Shown here one piece after another: positions 55,879 to 64,000 of a stretch of DNA of 64,000 bases (position 1 is its first letter; each line of letters starts with the position of its first letter). Source of the DNA: Symsagittifera roscoffensis. Its lineage: Eukaryota; Xenacoelomorpha; Acoela; Convolutidae. The translations under genes and the position numbers were made by a program. Location of the stretch: NCBI RefSeq assembly GCF_963678635.1, contig NC_087062.1:54074473-54138472 (forward strand), read 5' to 3'. The notes beneath the pieces are model-generated. The model saw only the letters and a program-made list of their open reading frames with translations, made no database searches and was not told the origin of the DNA.

Positions 55879-58254
55879 TCACAGGGTGGTATCTATTATC
55901 GCACTGGTCCCCACTCTTGGTCCACGCTTGGAGGTACCTCTCCACTTGCCCCTCATGTAGTTGATCCCTCTCCCCATCAGCGGAGTGCTGGTCGTATCAT
56001 TCATGTCCGTTACTCTCGAGAGATTCACGTCCTCGAACGAAGGGCCCTCGGGAACTCGCGGGGGTAAGAATATTTGCCCACTCAACGCGTCGCCACTCGA
56101 TGGCCCTTGGGGGTAGCTGTTGGGTCTCGGAAGTCCCCTCTCGAACTGTGGGTCGTATCGGGGTGGGGGGACCCCTCGGGCTCGAGCTGGGGGTACACAA
56201 CAGTAAGAATCCTCGAATTCTTCGCCCCGTCGGCGTCGCATATTCACTCGTAACAGTCGTACCTTCCTCAAAAAGCATCGCCAATACACACACACTAATA
56301 TCACAAACACCGTCACTAACAGCCACACCACCACTCCCAACTGTACGGGTCCGTTCCGCAGCATTTGCCAATAAAAGGGGGTATATCTGCGCAAAATTTC
56401 ATCCGCGAAGGGTTTCGTTATCTCCGATATCGTTTCTTCATCCACCGATCCTTCGGGTAACTTGACCAAGTTCAGCCGGAGTGCTTCGACCATCTCACTC
56501 CTTGCCTGCTCCTTTAGGATCTCCGGTATCATAACCCCCGGGAGATTCTTCTCAGCTTCCTCCAATGTAGCGAACAAACTCTGAATCAACGGATGTTGTC
56601 TAATCGTGATGGTCAACCCAGTCTCGTATTGGCAGGTTCGGGGATCCGGTACCAACACCAAGGCTCCATCTGGTGTTTCAATTCTTCCGTCGCAACTGGG
56701 TCGTAGGAGGCAGCTTCGGCAACCTGCTATAAGTTCGCCCCTGTCCTTCGCTCCTCTACTGTAATTGAACAAGGTATAATCGTCGTCCCGTGACATTACC
56801 AAGTAAGTCGAATCGTCGAGATACGTAGCCGTAGGAATCTCCGGTAAGACAATCACTTCCTGCGGGCACAGCTTCAACGCATTCGTGGGCAAGTCAAAGA
56901 ACAGACTCGCCAGACAAGAGGACTCACTGCTCCGGGACATCGCAAAAGGCCGAAAGCAGAGCTTCAGTCGATTACTACCACTGCAGTGGGCTGAAATCAC
57001 CTCGCCCGGTATTTCCGCAAAGTTATCCCGCCTCTCAGACACCAGTAGATGAGTATTCACAAATTTGTACTGAGTCGCCGTTGATCCTCCGTTTGCAGGT
57101 TGGGGAAGGGGAGTCGCCCGGTAAACATCGTGCAGGCCCATCGTGTGATGTACGGGGATATTGATCAGAACGTTAATCCCCGTCCCAGTAATTACTGTCG
57201 ACTGCACTAGCTCGAACCCGTAGTAAGTCATCAACTCCGTCCTAGGAATGGCTTCTTGCATCTTGTCCAGTTGAATTCCGTCCAAGATACTCGTCAGCAC
57301 CTCCGGAGGGACGAGAGTTGCAGGGATGTATCCACGCGTCAACGAACTAAGCGCGTCGTCCAGAATATACCCGTAATTATGCACTGCCATTTTGAACGCT
57401 ATCAGTTCGGCCCTGATGGTGTCGAAAGTCGCTGAATGGTTCGCAATCACAGTCGAGTATTTAAGCGCCTGACTGTAGAGGGAGTTCCATCTATACATTT
57501 TGCAGGCGCTTTTCTCCTTACGCTGGTCATCCGTCCCCCCTAGAACATGTCGTAAAAGTCCCCGGAACAGTTCGAAGTTCTCATTCGAGTCATGGGATAT
57601 CATTTTCAGCTGGGTCTGTGTCTTGTTGAGAGAGTGGCCCAGAAGATGCAGTCTTTCCCCGGTCTCGAGTACGATCGTCCGGACAGCCCCGTCCAAGAAC
57701 GAGGCCTCATTACCCAAGTTCGAGTCTCCGTCGCAAAGGCCAAAGAAAGAGAAGTAGTGACAAAACCCTTCCTTAAGTATCGGAGCTAACACTATGGCCG
57801 CCGCAACTCCTCCCAGCGCCGGCTTGATCCACCTCCTTTCTCTCGTAGAGCTCCCTTCGTGTTGGTCGACAAAGGTCGTTGCTCGGTTCCTCATCTCGTA
57901 GAGAACGGCCTCTATTTCACTGATTTCATACTCTACGCCTTTGAGGGCCAGGTACGTTAAGTTTACAAACGCTTCCGTCGTAAGGTTGTCCCCACAGATC
58001 TTGCCATCCCATTCTTTCCAACGGTCCGCCAACATATATTGGTGTTCCTGGAAGGCTATATCGAGAAGGGTCCGGTTAATCGCAGGAACCACGGGGAATG
58101 GTACTGATACCCAAGACGTTTCCATCGCGCTCGCAATGATGATGGGGGTTTCTGCCACGAACACTGCACCTGCCGTATGGTTGATCGTAATCGCAGAGGA
58201 GGGCCACACGCCGAGGATCAGGAGGATTGCCAGTCCGACCAGCCATGAATTCAC
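55879..58254 (-). CDS. env: env, Gypsy-type element envelope glycoprotein
   Basis: 791 residues, open throughout. It has a signal peptide at residues 1-22, many cysteines and N-glycosylation sites, a furin-like RERR at 138-141 followed by a hydrophobic segment (GGVAAAIVLAPIL, about 148-160) that may be a fusion peptide, a transmembrane segment at about 639-661 (LGVVVWLLVTVFVILVCVY) and a 130-residue Pro/Arg-rich cytoplasmic tail with a PPRY motif. This layout fits a class I fusion protein of the F-like type carried by insect errantiviruses and other env-bearing Gypsy elements. I cannot assign it to a specific viral donor. Confidence 0.85.
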   Translation of the reverse strand: MNSWLVGLAILLILGVWPSSAITINHTAGAVFVAETPIIIASAMETSWVSVPFPVVPAINRTLLDIAFQEHQYMLADRWKEWDGKICGDNLTTEAFVNLTYLALKGVEYEISEIEAVLYEMRNRATTFVDQHEGSSTRERRWIKPALGGVAAAIVLAPILKEGFCHYFSFFGLCDGDSNLGNEASFLDGAVRTIVLETGERLHLLGHSLNKTQTQLKMISHDSNENFELFRGLLRHVLGGTDDQRKEKSACKMYRWNSLYSQALKYSTVIANHSATFDTIRAELIAFKMAVHNYGYILDDALSSLTRGYIPATLVPPEVLTSILDGIQLDKMQEAIPRTELMTYYGFELVQSTVITGTGINVLINIPVHHTMGLHDVYRATPLPQPANGGSTATQYKFVNTHLLVSERRDNFAEIPGEVISAHCSGSNRLKLCFRPFAMSRSSESSCLASLFFDLPTNALKLCPQEVIVLPEIPTATYLDDSTYLVMSRDDDYTLFNYSRGAKDRGELIAGCRSCLLRPSCDGRIETPDGALVLVPDPRTCQYETGLTITIRQHPLIQSLFATLEEAEKNLPGVMIPEILKEQARSEMVEALRLNLVKLPEGSVDEETISEITKPFADEILRRYTPFYWQMLRNGPVQLGVVVWLLVTVFVILVCVYWRCFLRKVRLLRVNMRRRRGEEFEDSYCCVPPARARGVPPPRYDPQFERGLPRPNSYPQGPSSGDALSGQIFLPPRVPEGPSFEDVNLSRVTDMNDTTSTPLMGRGINYMRGKWRGTSKRGPRVGTSAIIDTTL

Positions 58255-58562
58255 ATATACATTACAATTTACAATCTAAACAACACTACCGTAAAGGACA
58301 AAACTAGGAAGTGTAAAGTCTTAAGGGTCCTATTCCTCCCCAAATCACGAACTCTATTGCATTTTGATACACCCTTTCAATTCCGTCTCTCATCGATTAG
58401 TATTGCTATCCATAATATCAAAATTAGCTTTTTTTTTTCATCTTTTCAAATCCAAATTTTACACTACGAGCTTTGTCCCATCTTCTTTAACAACTATCTA
58501 AAGGGGGGGGGGGGTTTAAAAGAATATAACTAAAAGTGGGATTAGTCAAGATAGGGTTGGAG
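58255..58562. other. pol-env spacer
   Basis: About 300 non-coding bases with a 12-G run at 58503-58514 and T-rich sequence at 58428-58440. A splice acceptor for a subgenomic env message would be expected near here, as the family commonly uses one. Confidence 0.5.
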
Positions 58563-59132
58563 TTATCTCAGCTCAAATTCGTCAATCCCAAAGCGGACAG
58601 GGGGTCTTCGTCTCCGTGCTGCTCGCTCGGGAGTCCCCGCATTGTGCTCGGCACTGGTCTCCCTCGTCTCTTCGGGTTCGGGAGGGTCAGCGCCCACCGG
58701 GTCACACGCTGGCACAGGTTCCTCTTCTCTCCTAGCTTCCAGTTCCACGGCATCGTATGTCTCCACCGCCTCAGTTTCAGCAGGGGGTTCCCTTTTCTCA
58801 GGAACAGGATCGAGCCGGGCTTCATCATCCATTCGACCTCGTGGGGGTAACTGGAGAGTGGGCAACCTCACTGGTCTTGAATCACTAGGCTCTCCGATAG
58901 CCATTTCCACTTCGTCGTCCGTAATTCCAGGGTCGTCAAAGAATCCCACAGATCGAGACGGCGTCGGTCGTTTGCTCGGGGTTTCTTCGTCGGCTGGCAA
59001 GATCTCCTCGACGTATGGTTTCAGCAAATTAAAGTGCAGATATCGGACCTTCGTAAGGTTGGACATCTTAGCAACTTTGTAATTCACCTCCGAAATTTTC
59101 GCTAAAATCACGTAAGGTCCCTCCCAAGGCAA
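58563..59132 (-). CDS. pol: pol C-terminal region (GPY/F-like module and acidic/proline-rich tail)
   Basis: 189 residues. It starts with WEGPYVILAKISE, the GPY/F-type module that follows the integrase core in many Gypsy elements, then LRYLHFNLLKPY-like sequence, then a long Pro/Glu-rich tail ending in a basic RRRRPPVRFG segment. It lies in a frame other than the main pol frame, which it overlaps slightly. Confidence 0.75.
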   Translation of the reverse strand: MPWEGPYVILAKISEVNYKVAKMSNLTKVRYLHFNLLKPYVEEILPADEETPSKRPTPSRSVGFFDDPGITDDEVEMAIGEPSDSRPVRLPTLQLPPRGRMDDEARLDPVPEKREPPAETEAVETYDAVELEARREEEPVPACDPVGADPPEPEETRETSAEHNAGTPERAARRRRPPVRFGIDEFELR

Positions 59133-62100
59133 AAAGAACTTCTTCGACTTGATTTTCTAATTGCCCAAACCCAGACCTTATCTCCAGTCGCGTAGGGGTC
59201 TCCGTGCACTCTCTTCCGATACTGGTCTTTCTGGCGGCGCTGGTTCGTTCCCAGTAACTCCCGGGCGCTGCTGTGGGCGTCCCGAAATTGTTCGTCGAGC
59301 CATTCAACAAAACCATCCTGAGTCGGGATCTCGTCATGTGGTTTCGGGTAGAACAAGTCAATCGGGTATTGACATTCCTGCCCGTGTACCAAATTGAAGG
59401 GCGTCGCACCAGTCGTCCTGTGTATCGTCGTATTATACACAAAATTCAAATAGGGCAGCACTGTATCCCACGTCTTTGGATTGTCCGCACAATACTTCGA
59501 GATAATATCCGCGATTACTCGATTGTGCCGTTCCACCTGTCCGTTTCCTTGTGGGTGATAGGGGGAAGTCCTCGACTTATCAATTCCCAGCAACCGGCAC
59601 ATCTCAAGGATCAGGTTGCTCCCGAAGTTCTTCCCTTGATCTGTGTGCAGAACATTCGGGGCTCCAAATTTCAGCACCCAGTTCTCCACTATCTCCCTGG
59701 CCACCTCCGCTGAGTCCGTAGATACGAGGGGAACCGCTACCGCGAATTTCGTAAATAAATCCGTCATCACCAATATGTGCTTCGCTCGGGATTTGGCTGC
59801 CGTCGTCACGGGTCCTAGAATGTCAGCCGCCACCGTGCTGAATCTAATTCCTACTTTGAAAGGAACGAGTCCCGCAACCCTCTTCTTCCCTCCTGTGCTT
59901 CTGGCGGCGCAAGTGAGACACCATTGAATTTTCTTCTCCACATCGGTCCTCATGGTTGGCCACCAAAACCGCTGACGAATTCGGGAGAGGGTTTTCTCGA
60001 CCGCAAAATGTCCTCCACTAATCTGGGATGAGTGCAGTTGCACAAGAATTTCCTTTCTCCCTGACGCTGGGACCACAGTCTGCAATATCGGGTGCAAATC
60101 GTCTTTCGGGAACCACTTTTTATAGAGTATCCCGTCCCTGATACTCAGTTCATTCCATCTCGACCAGTACGCTAAGGCTTCCGGTCCGTACTGTATCGCC
60201 TGTTCCTTCGGAATAAGGTTCGTTCCTAGCGAAGGCATGTCGCACTTGTCACCCTCCAGTTCCACCCAGTAGAACACCTGTGAGATGGCGTCGTCTTCCT
60301 TTTGCAATCTCGAAATTTCTGAAGGAGTTCGTTCCCAAGTCATGGCCTCTTCATTGGTGTCTGTCCCTTCCTCGTTTAGGGTTGCCACTGTCTCCACCTC
60401 CGGAGCTTTAACTCTTCGTAATGCTTCTTCGAGGGATACGAGCTCGGGGCACGGGCCGAAAGCTTCTTCTCGTTCGCCTGGTAGCCAGTCCGGTCCCTGC
60501 TCCAGCATTCGGGACAAACCGTCAGCGTTTCCATGTTTATTTCCAGCCCGGTGAACGACTTGAAATTCGAATTCTTGCAGTTGTTGTTGCATCCTGAACG
60601 TCATTCCGTCGGGGTCTTTCTGTTTGAACGGCCACTGGAGGCTCGAGTGGTCCGTGCGGAGAACGAACTTCACTCCCCAGATATAAGACTTGAACCACTT
60701 CACTGCCTGGACTACCGCCAACGCTTCTCGTTTTGTCGTAGAATAATTCGTCTCGGTCTTCGAGAGAACTCGGCTCGCGAACACAAGAGGTCTCTCGTCG
60801 CCGTCAATGACGTTGGACAACACCGCTCCCAAGCTCGTGTTGCTCGCGTCTGTGTCCACAATAAAACTCCCCGTATAGTCTGGAAATTCTAAGACCGGGG
60901 CCGTGATGAGCTCCCGTCGTAATCGCTCGAAGGCCGCCTGACACTGGTCGGTCCACACAAAAGGCACTTTCTTCTTAGTCAATGATGACAACGGGCTTGC
61001 TATCCCCGCAAAGTCCTTTACAAATCGCCGATAATAATTGCAAAATCCTAAGAAGGATCTCACACCCTTCACTGTAGTCGGTACCGGCCAGTTGGAAACC
61101 ACCTCCACCTTCTTGGGGTCCACTTGAATTCCCTCACTCCCGATGATGTGGCTCAAGTAGATGACTTCCTTTTGGACCAATCTGCACTTCTTTGGTTTCA
61201 GTTTCAAATTCGCTGCTCTCAATAACTGAAACGTAAACTTCAGGTGCAGGAAGTGGGCGTCCTCCGTCCGGCTGTAAACCAATACGTCGTCCAGGAAGAC
61301 TAGCGCCCACTTCCATAGGTGTTCCCTGAACAGCTCGTTCATCAACCGCTGAAAGGTCGCAGGAGCATTGGATAGTCCGAACGGCATCATGACATACTCG
61401 TAAAACCCCCCATCGGGAGTCACGAAAGCTGTCTTGTGTCGATCCTCTTCCGCTACTGGCACCTGCCAATAGCCACTTGCCAGATCCAAGGAGGAGAAAT
61501 ACTTCTGACCATTAAGTGCATCAAAGGTCTGGTGTATCTTCGGGATCGGGAAGGCGTCTTTGACGGTCACATCGTTCAGCTTCCGGTAATCCACACAAAA
61601 TCGCCAACTGCCGTCCTTCTTCGTCTGCAGGACGATTGGGGCACTGTAGGGACTTTTAGAGGGTTGAATCACACCCCTCTTCAGCATGCTCTGGACCTCT
61701 TCTCGAATGATAGGCAACTTGGCAGGGGAAGTTCGGTGTGGAGGAATCTTGATCGGACTCGTGTCGCCCGTATCAATCGTGTGGGTTACTAGGTTAGTCT
61801 GCCCCAGTTCCGCATCTGTCAGGGCGAACACGTCTCTAAACTCTATGACTAACTTCTTCAATCGTGTCCTTTCCGTTTCTGACACCTCCGGGGCTGATAG
61901 TTCGAGGATCTTTTCGACATCCTCATCGAAATGTCGTTGGGCTTGATCTTGAAATTCTGTCGGACCACTTTCCATGATGATCTGAACTTCGTGATCATCG
62001 TGGGCCGGAGCTCCATCTTCCACTGTATCACCCGGTCCGTAGGGAGGTTCCCATCCCACCTCAGGAGTGGTCGAATCCGTTGCTGAGGGGTTGAGTGGCG

Positions 62101-62905
62101 AAACTGCAACCGGAGCTTCACTGGTCACGGTGACTGGGCCTGTGAAATGCTTCGTCACCTTCAGAGTCTCATAGTGCAGAGGGACTATGGACCCCTCCTG
62201 CGTTCCGGTCCACAGGTTGTCGCATTGGAAGTCCAGTGAACATTCATGCTCTTTCAATGATCGAAGGCCGACGATCATGTCCGCTTTCAACTCGGGCACG
62301 ACTAGGGCTTCTATCTCGTCATCGATAGAGCCCAGCTTCAGATTCGTCGTTACCCATCCTACTCCCACCTGACGTCCATCAGCCGATTCCAAGGTCCCTT
62401 TGTATGACTTTAGGGTAGGGGCGTTCGCAAGACTTCGGTAGACTTCACTCCGAATAAGGTTGATCGTAGCCCCTGTATCCACTAGGACTCTCACTGGCTT
62501 GCCTCCCAGCTGTGCCTCTGCAATCAACCCAAAGGGTGCTTCTGGGACTTGGCATACACTCACAAACTCTAATGACATCTCCGTCTGGCACTGGATGCTC
62601 GAAGTCTGTTTCGCTTCTTCGGGCTCTGTAGAAGTCGTTACGTGGAATAACGACTGAACTTGTTCTATTCCATTCGGTCCGTCGGTTCGCTTCGTGATCT
62701 GAGGGGTACTCTGGGGTTTGGGATTGGATTGGGGGGTGGGGAGGGTAAAAGGGGGAGAATTGATGACTTGTTGCTTCTTAAATTCGGCCGGGACGAAACC
62801 TCCCTGGTGCATATTTACAGTCCCGGCCCCTGGTAGTTTAAATGATCCGACTTTTTCTGGGGGCATTCCTTCGCAAAATGTCCGGGTTGGCCGCAAGAGA
62901 AACAA
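59108..62905 (-). CDS. pol: pol: protease, reverse transcriptase, RNase H, integrase
   Basis: 1265 residues. Aspartic protease LVDTGATINLI at about 141-151; Ty3/Gypsy reverse transcriptase with FCVDYRKLNDVT and the catalytic FLDDVLVYS; RNase H with FIVDTDASNTSLGAVLS; integrase with the HHCC finger (HSSQISGGH, then CLTCAA) and DDE-type core motifs (AADILGPV, LHTDQGKNF, YHPQGNGQVERHN). All key catalytic motifs are visible. The start overlaps the end of gag by about 90 bases in another frame, as usual where pol is made by frameshifting. The family is Ty3/Gypsy; I cannot place the clade from motifs alone. Confidence 0.95.
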   Translation of the reverse strand: MFLLRPTRTFCEGMPPEKVGSFKLPGAGTVNMHQGGFVPAEFKKQQVINSPPFTLPTPQSNPKPQSTPQITKRTDGPNGIEQVQSLFHVTTSTEPEEAKQTSSIQCQTEMSLEFVSVCQVPEAPFGLIAEAQLGGKPVRVLVDTGATINLIRSEVYRSLANAPTLKSYKGTLESADGRQVGVGWVTTNLKLGSIDDEIEALVVPELKADMIVGLRSLKEHECSLDFQCDNLWTGTQEGSIVPLHYETLKVTKHFTGPVTVTSEAPVAVSPLNPSATDSTTPEVGWEPPYGPGDTVEDGAPAHDDHEVQIIMESGPTEFQDQAQRHFDEDVEKILELSAPEVSETERTRLKKLVIEFRDVFALTDAELGQTNLVTHTIDTGDTSPIKIPPHRTSPAKLPIIREEVQSMLKRGVIQPSKSPYSAPIVLQTKKDGSWRFCVDYRKLNDVTVKDAFPIPKIHQTFDALNGQKYFSSLDLASGYWQVPVAEEDRHKTAFVTPDGGFYEYVMMPFGLSNAPATFQRLMNELFREHLWKWALVFLDDVLVYSRTEDAHFLHLKFTFQLLRAANLKLKPKKCRLVQKEVIYLSHIIGSEGIQVDPKKVEVVSNWPVPTTVKGVRSFLGFCNYYRRFVKDFAGIASPLSSLTKKKVPFVWTDQCQAAFERLRRELITAPVLEFPDYTGSFIVDTDASNTSLGAVLSNVIDGDERPLVFASRVLSKTETNYSTTKREALAVVQAVKWFKSYIWGVKFVLRTDHSSLQWPFKQKDPDGMTFRMQQQLQEFEFQVVHRAGNKHGNADGLSRMLEQGPDWLPGEREEAFGPCPELVSLEEALRRVKAPEVETVATLNEEGTDTNEEAMTWERTPSEISRLQKEDDAISQVFYWVELEGDKCDMPSLGTNLIPKEQAIQYGPEALAYWSRWNELSIRDGILYKKWFPKDDLHPILQTVVPASGRKEILVQLHSSQISGGHFAVEKTLSRIRQRFWWPTMRTDVEKKIQWCLTCAARSTGGKKRVAGLVPFKVGIRFSTVAADILGPVTTAAKSRAKHILVMTDLFTKFAVAVPLVSTDSAEVAREIVENWVLKFGAPNVLHTDQGKNFGSNLILEMCRLLGIDKSRTSPYHPQGNGQVERHNRVIADIISKYCADNPKTWDTVLPYLNFVYNTTIHRTTGATPFNLVHGQECQYPIDLFYPKPHDEIPTQDGFVEWLDEQFRDAHSSARELLGTNQRRQKDQYRKRVHGDPYATGDKVWVWAIRKSSRRSSFCLGRDLT

Positions 62906-63915
62906 TTTCCCCGGGGTATCTGGCTTTTCATCCCATAACGGCCGCCGCCATTGTTTTGAAAGCTTGGGCGATTTTCTCCGGGATAGGGGTTGAACAACTG
63001 TCTGGGTTGCTGTTGGGCCTCCGGTCGGGGTAGGTTCTCTGGGTGGGGAGCGGGGATAATAGAGTTAACGAACCTACCCATCATTGCGGTCATGTTCTGC
63101 ATCTGGGTCAGGAGGTCGCTCTGTACACTCACCAGTTGGTCGATTCTGGGGTCCGCAGTGGGTGCTGACCGTCCCTGGTTCCCCCCTGCCTGGGTGTCAC
63201 GGCCATTAGACCCATTTCCACCACGGCTGCTATTGGCTCCTTGCTCTGGAACAGTCTCCGCCACCCTCGCCAAGTGAAGTTTCCTCCGATTCCTGGCTCT
63301 GGATGACTTGTTCACGAGTTCCAACGCCTGAGCTCGGGCTATTGCCTGCGCCAAGGTTCCCAAGTCCTCTCGCAACAATAGATCTTGCAAATCCACATCG
63401 AACAATCCGTCAATAAATTGCTCGCGGTTCATATCGTCTCTTGCCGGAGCGGCAATGTTTGCGTTCGCTACATCGCCCAAGGACCGAACTCGTCGTGAAA
63501 ATTCCCTAAGCCCTTCTTTTTCACCTTGCATCAAGTTCTTGAACTCAGCTCGTGCTCCCGCCTGAGTTTGTAAAGGCATCATTCGATGGTCGAGTTCTCC
63601 CAGCATTCGACCCAGGGTTGGCTCGTCGAAACACTCAACCTCTTCTCGGAAATGCGCCGGCATACTGGTGAATTCATCCAGTGCCCAGCCCGTCAGGCAA
63701 GTGGGTAGGACCATCCTCGCTTGTTCGTCGTCCCATCGATTCGCGTCCGCAACCCACGCGAAATGTTTCCTCCAGTCCGCCCAGTTCTGATAACTAGTGG
63801 AAGGAAACCGATCCGGTCTTATAGTTCCGAATCCAAACACACCCTGTTGCCGGTCGAGGGCGTTCGCTGCTGCCACTGCAGCCTCCGCCATGAGCTGTCT
63901 TTCTTCGTCATTCAT
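62815..63915 (-). CDS. gag: gag of the Gypsy-type element
   Basis: 366 residues from the ATG at 63915. The N-terminal two thirds form a helical capsid-like region (WADWRKHFAWVADANRW and GELDHRM are typical of Gypsy gag). A Gly/Asn/Gln-rich linker follows, then one CCHC zinc knuckle, CFSCGQPGHFAKEC, near the C-terminus. It overlaps the start of pol in a different frame. Confidence 0.9.
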   Translation of the reverse strand: MNDEERQLMAEAAVAAANALDRQQGVFGFGTIRPDRFPSTSYQNWADWRKHFAWVADANRWDDEQARMVLPTCLTGWALDEFTSMPAHFREEVECFDEPTLGRMLGELDHRMMPLQTQAGARAEFKNLMQGEKEGLREFSRRVRSLGDVANANIAAPARDDMNREQFIDGLFDVDLQDLLLREDLGTLAQAIARAQALELVNKSSRARNRRKLHLARVAETVPEQGANSSRGGNGSNGRDTQAGGNQGRSAPTADPRIDQLVSVQSDLLTQMQNMTAMMGRFVNSIIPAPHPENLPRPEAQQQPRQLFNPYPGENRPSFQNNGGGRYGMKSQIPRGNCFSCGQPGHFAKECPQKKSDHLNYQGPGL

Positions 63916-64000
63916 GGCTGTCGTTTGTCACTCGTTCGTTCGTTATCGTCAGAATCGCACACAAATCTTCTTGGCAACTACAATCCAGAATAGAGCCCAC
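63916..64000 (-). other. gag leader of the Gypsy-type element
   Basis: Untranslated leader upstream of gag. No primer binding site is recognised within the bases visible before the window ends. Confidence 0.6.

Larger units (their letters stand above)
51360..64000 (-). mobile_element. Ty3/Gypsy-type LTR element with envelope, cut by the window end
   Basis: Minus-strand retroelement with gag, pol and env in order from right to left. Coding composition is markedly more GC-rich than the flanks. The 5' end and 5' LTR lie beyond 64000. The 3' LTR must lie left of 55879, most likely within 51360-53660, but with only one copy in view it cannot be bounded. It looks nearly whole, with long open frames and about one break visible in pol, so it is probably young. 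The left limit given here is approximate, placed where host-like AT-rich sequence gives way near a TG at 51364. Confidence 0.85.

Noticed and set aside
59273-62993. Many plus-strand frames of 60-146 codons opposite pol and gag
   Set aside because: Shadows of the intact minus-strand coding frames; no independent motif or start context.

Overview
This is an AT-rich animal (metazoan) nuclear sequence with few host genes and many repeats. The animal origin rests on five host genes, all on the minus strand: a LYSMD1/2-type LysM protein, geminin (a metazoan replication inhibitor), an unrecognised Ser/Lys-rich protein, the nucleolar protein CCDC86/Cgr1, and the ubiquitin-like/ribosomal protein S27a fusion. 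Introns run from 200 bases to about 20.7 kb. I cannot name the phylum. The short gene spacing at 45.3-49.9 kb, with a splice acceptor just before each start codon, would suit a lineage with spliced leaders.

Layout. 0-4.2 kb: a tandem repeat of about 1.45 kb plus an inverted partial copy. 4.4-6.1 kb: a broken reverse transcriptase. 6.1-14.1 kb: mostly unexplained AT-rich DNA with one degraded coding remnant and an assembly gap. 14.1-35.8 kb: the LYSMD gene, two exons separated by a very long intron packed with LINE pieces, Bel/Pao gag remnants and Polinton-type polymerase remnants. Much of this filler lies in three nested, nearly identical duplication blocks. 36.4-39.0 kb: geminin. 39.3-44.2 kb: arrays of degenerate 150-220 base repeats, two of which form elements with shared ends. 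45.3-49.9 kb: the compact three-gene cluster, with a foldback element inside the RPS27A intron. 51.4-64.0 kb: a young-looking, envelope-bearing Ty3/Gypsy-type LTR element on the minus strand, cut by the window end.

Three things stand out. The ubiquitin part of RPS27A differs from canonical ubiquitin at 25 of 76 positions, including both C-terminal arginines, yet keeps all seven lysines and the terminal Gly-Gly. Beyond env, the Gypsy element region carries three opposite-strand reading frames: one like an integrase zinc-binding domain, one like an OTU cysteine protease, and one unknown. The LYSMD gene can be read across its giant intron because the split LysM domain joins exactly in phase.
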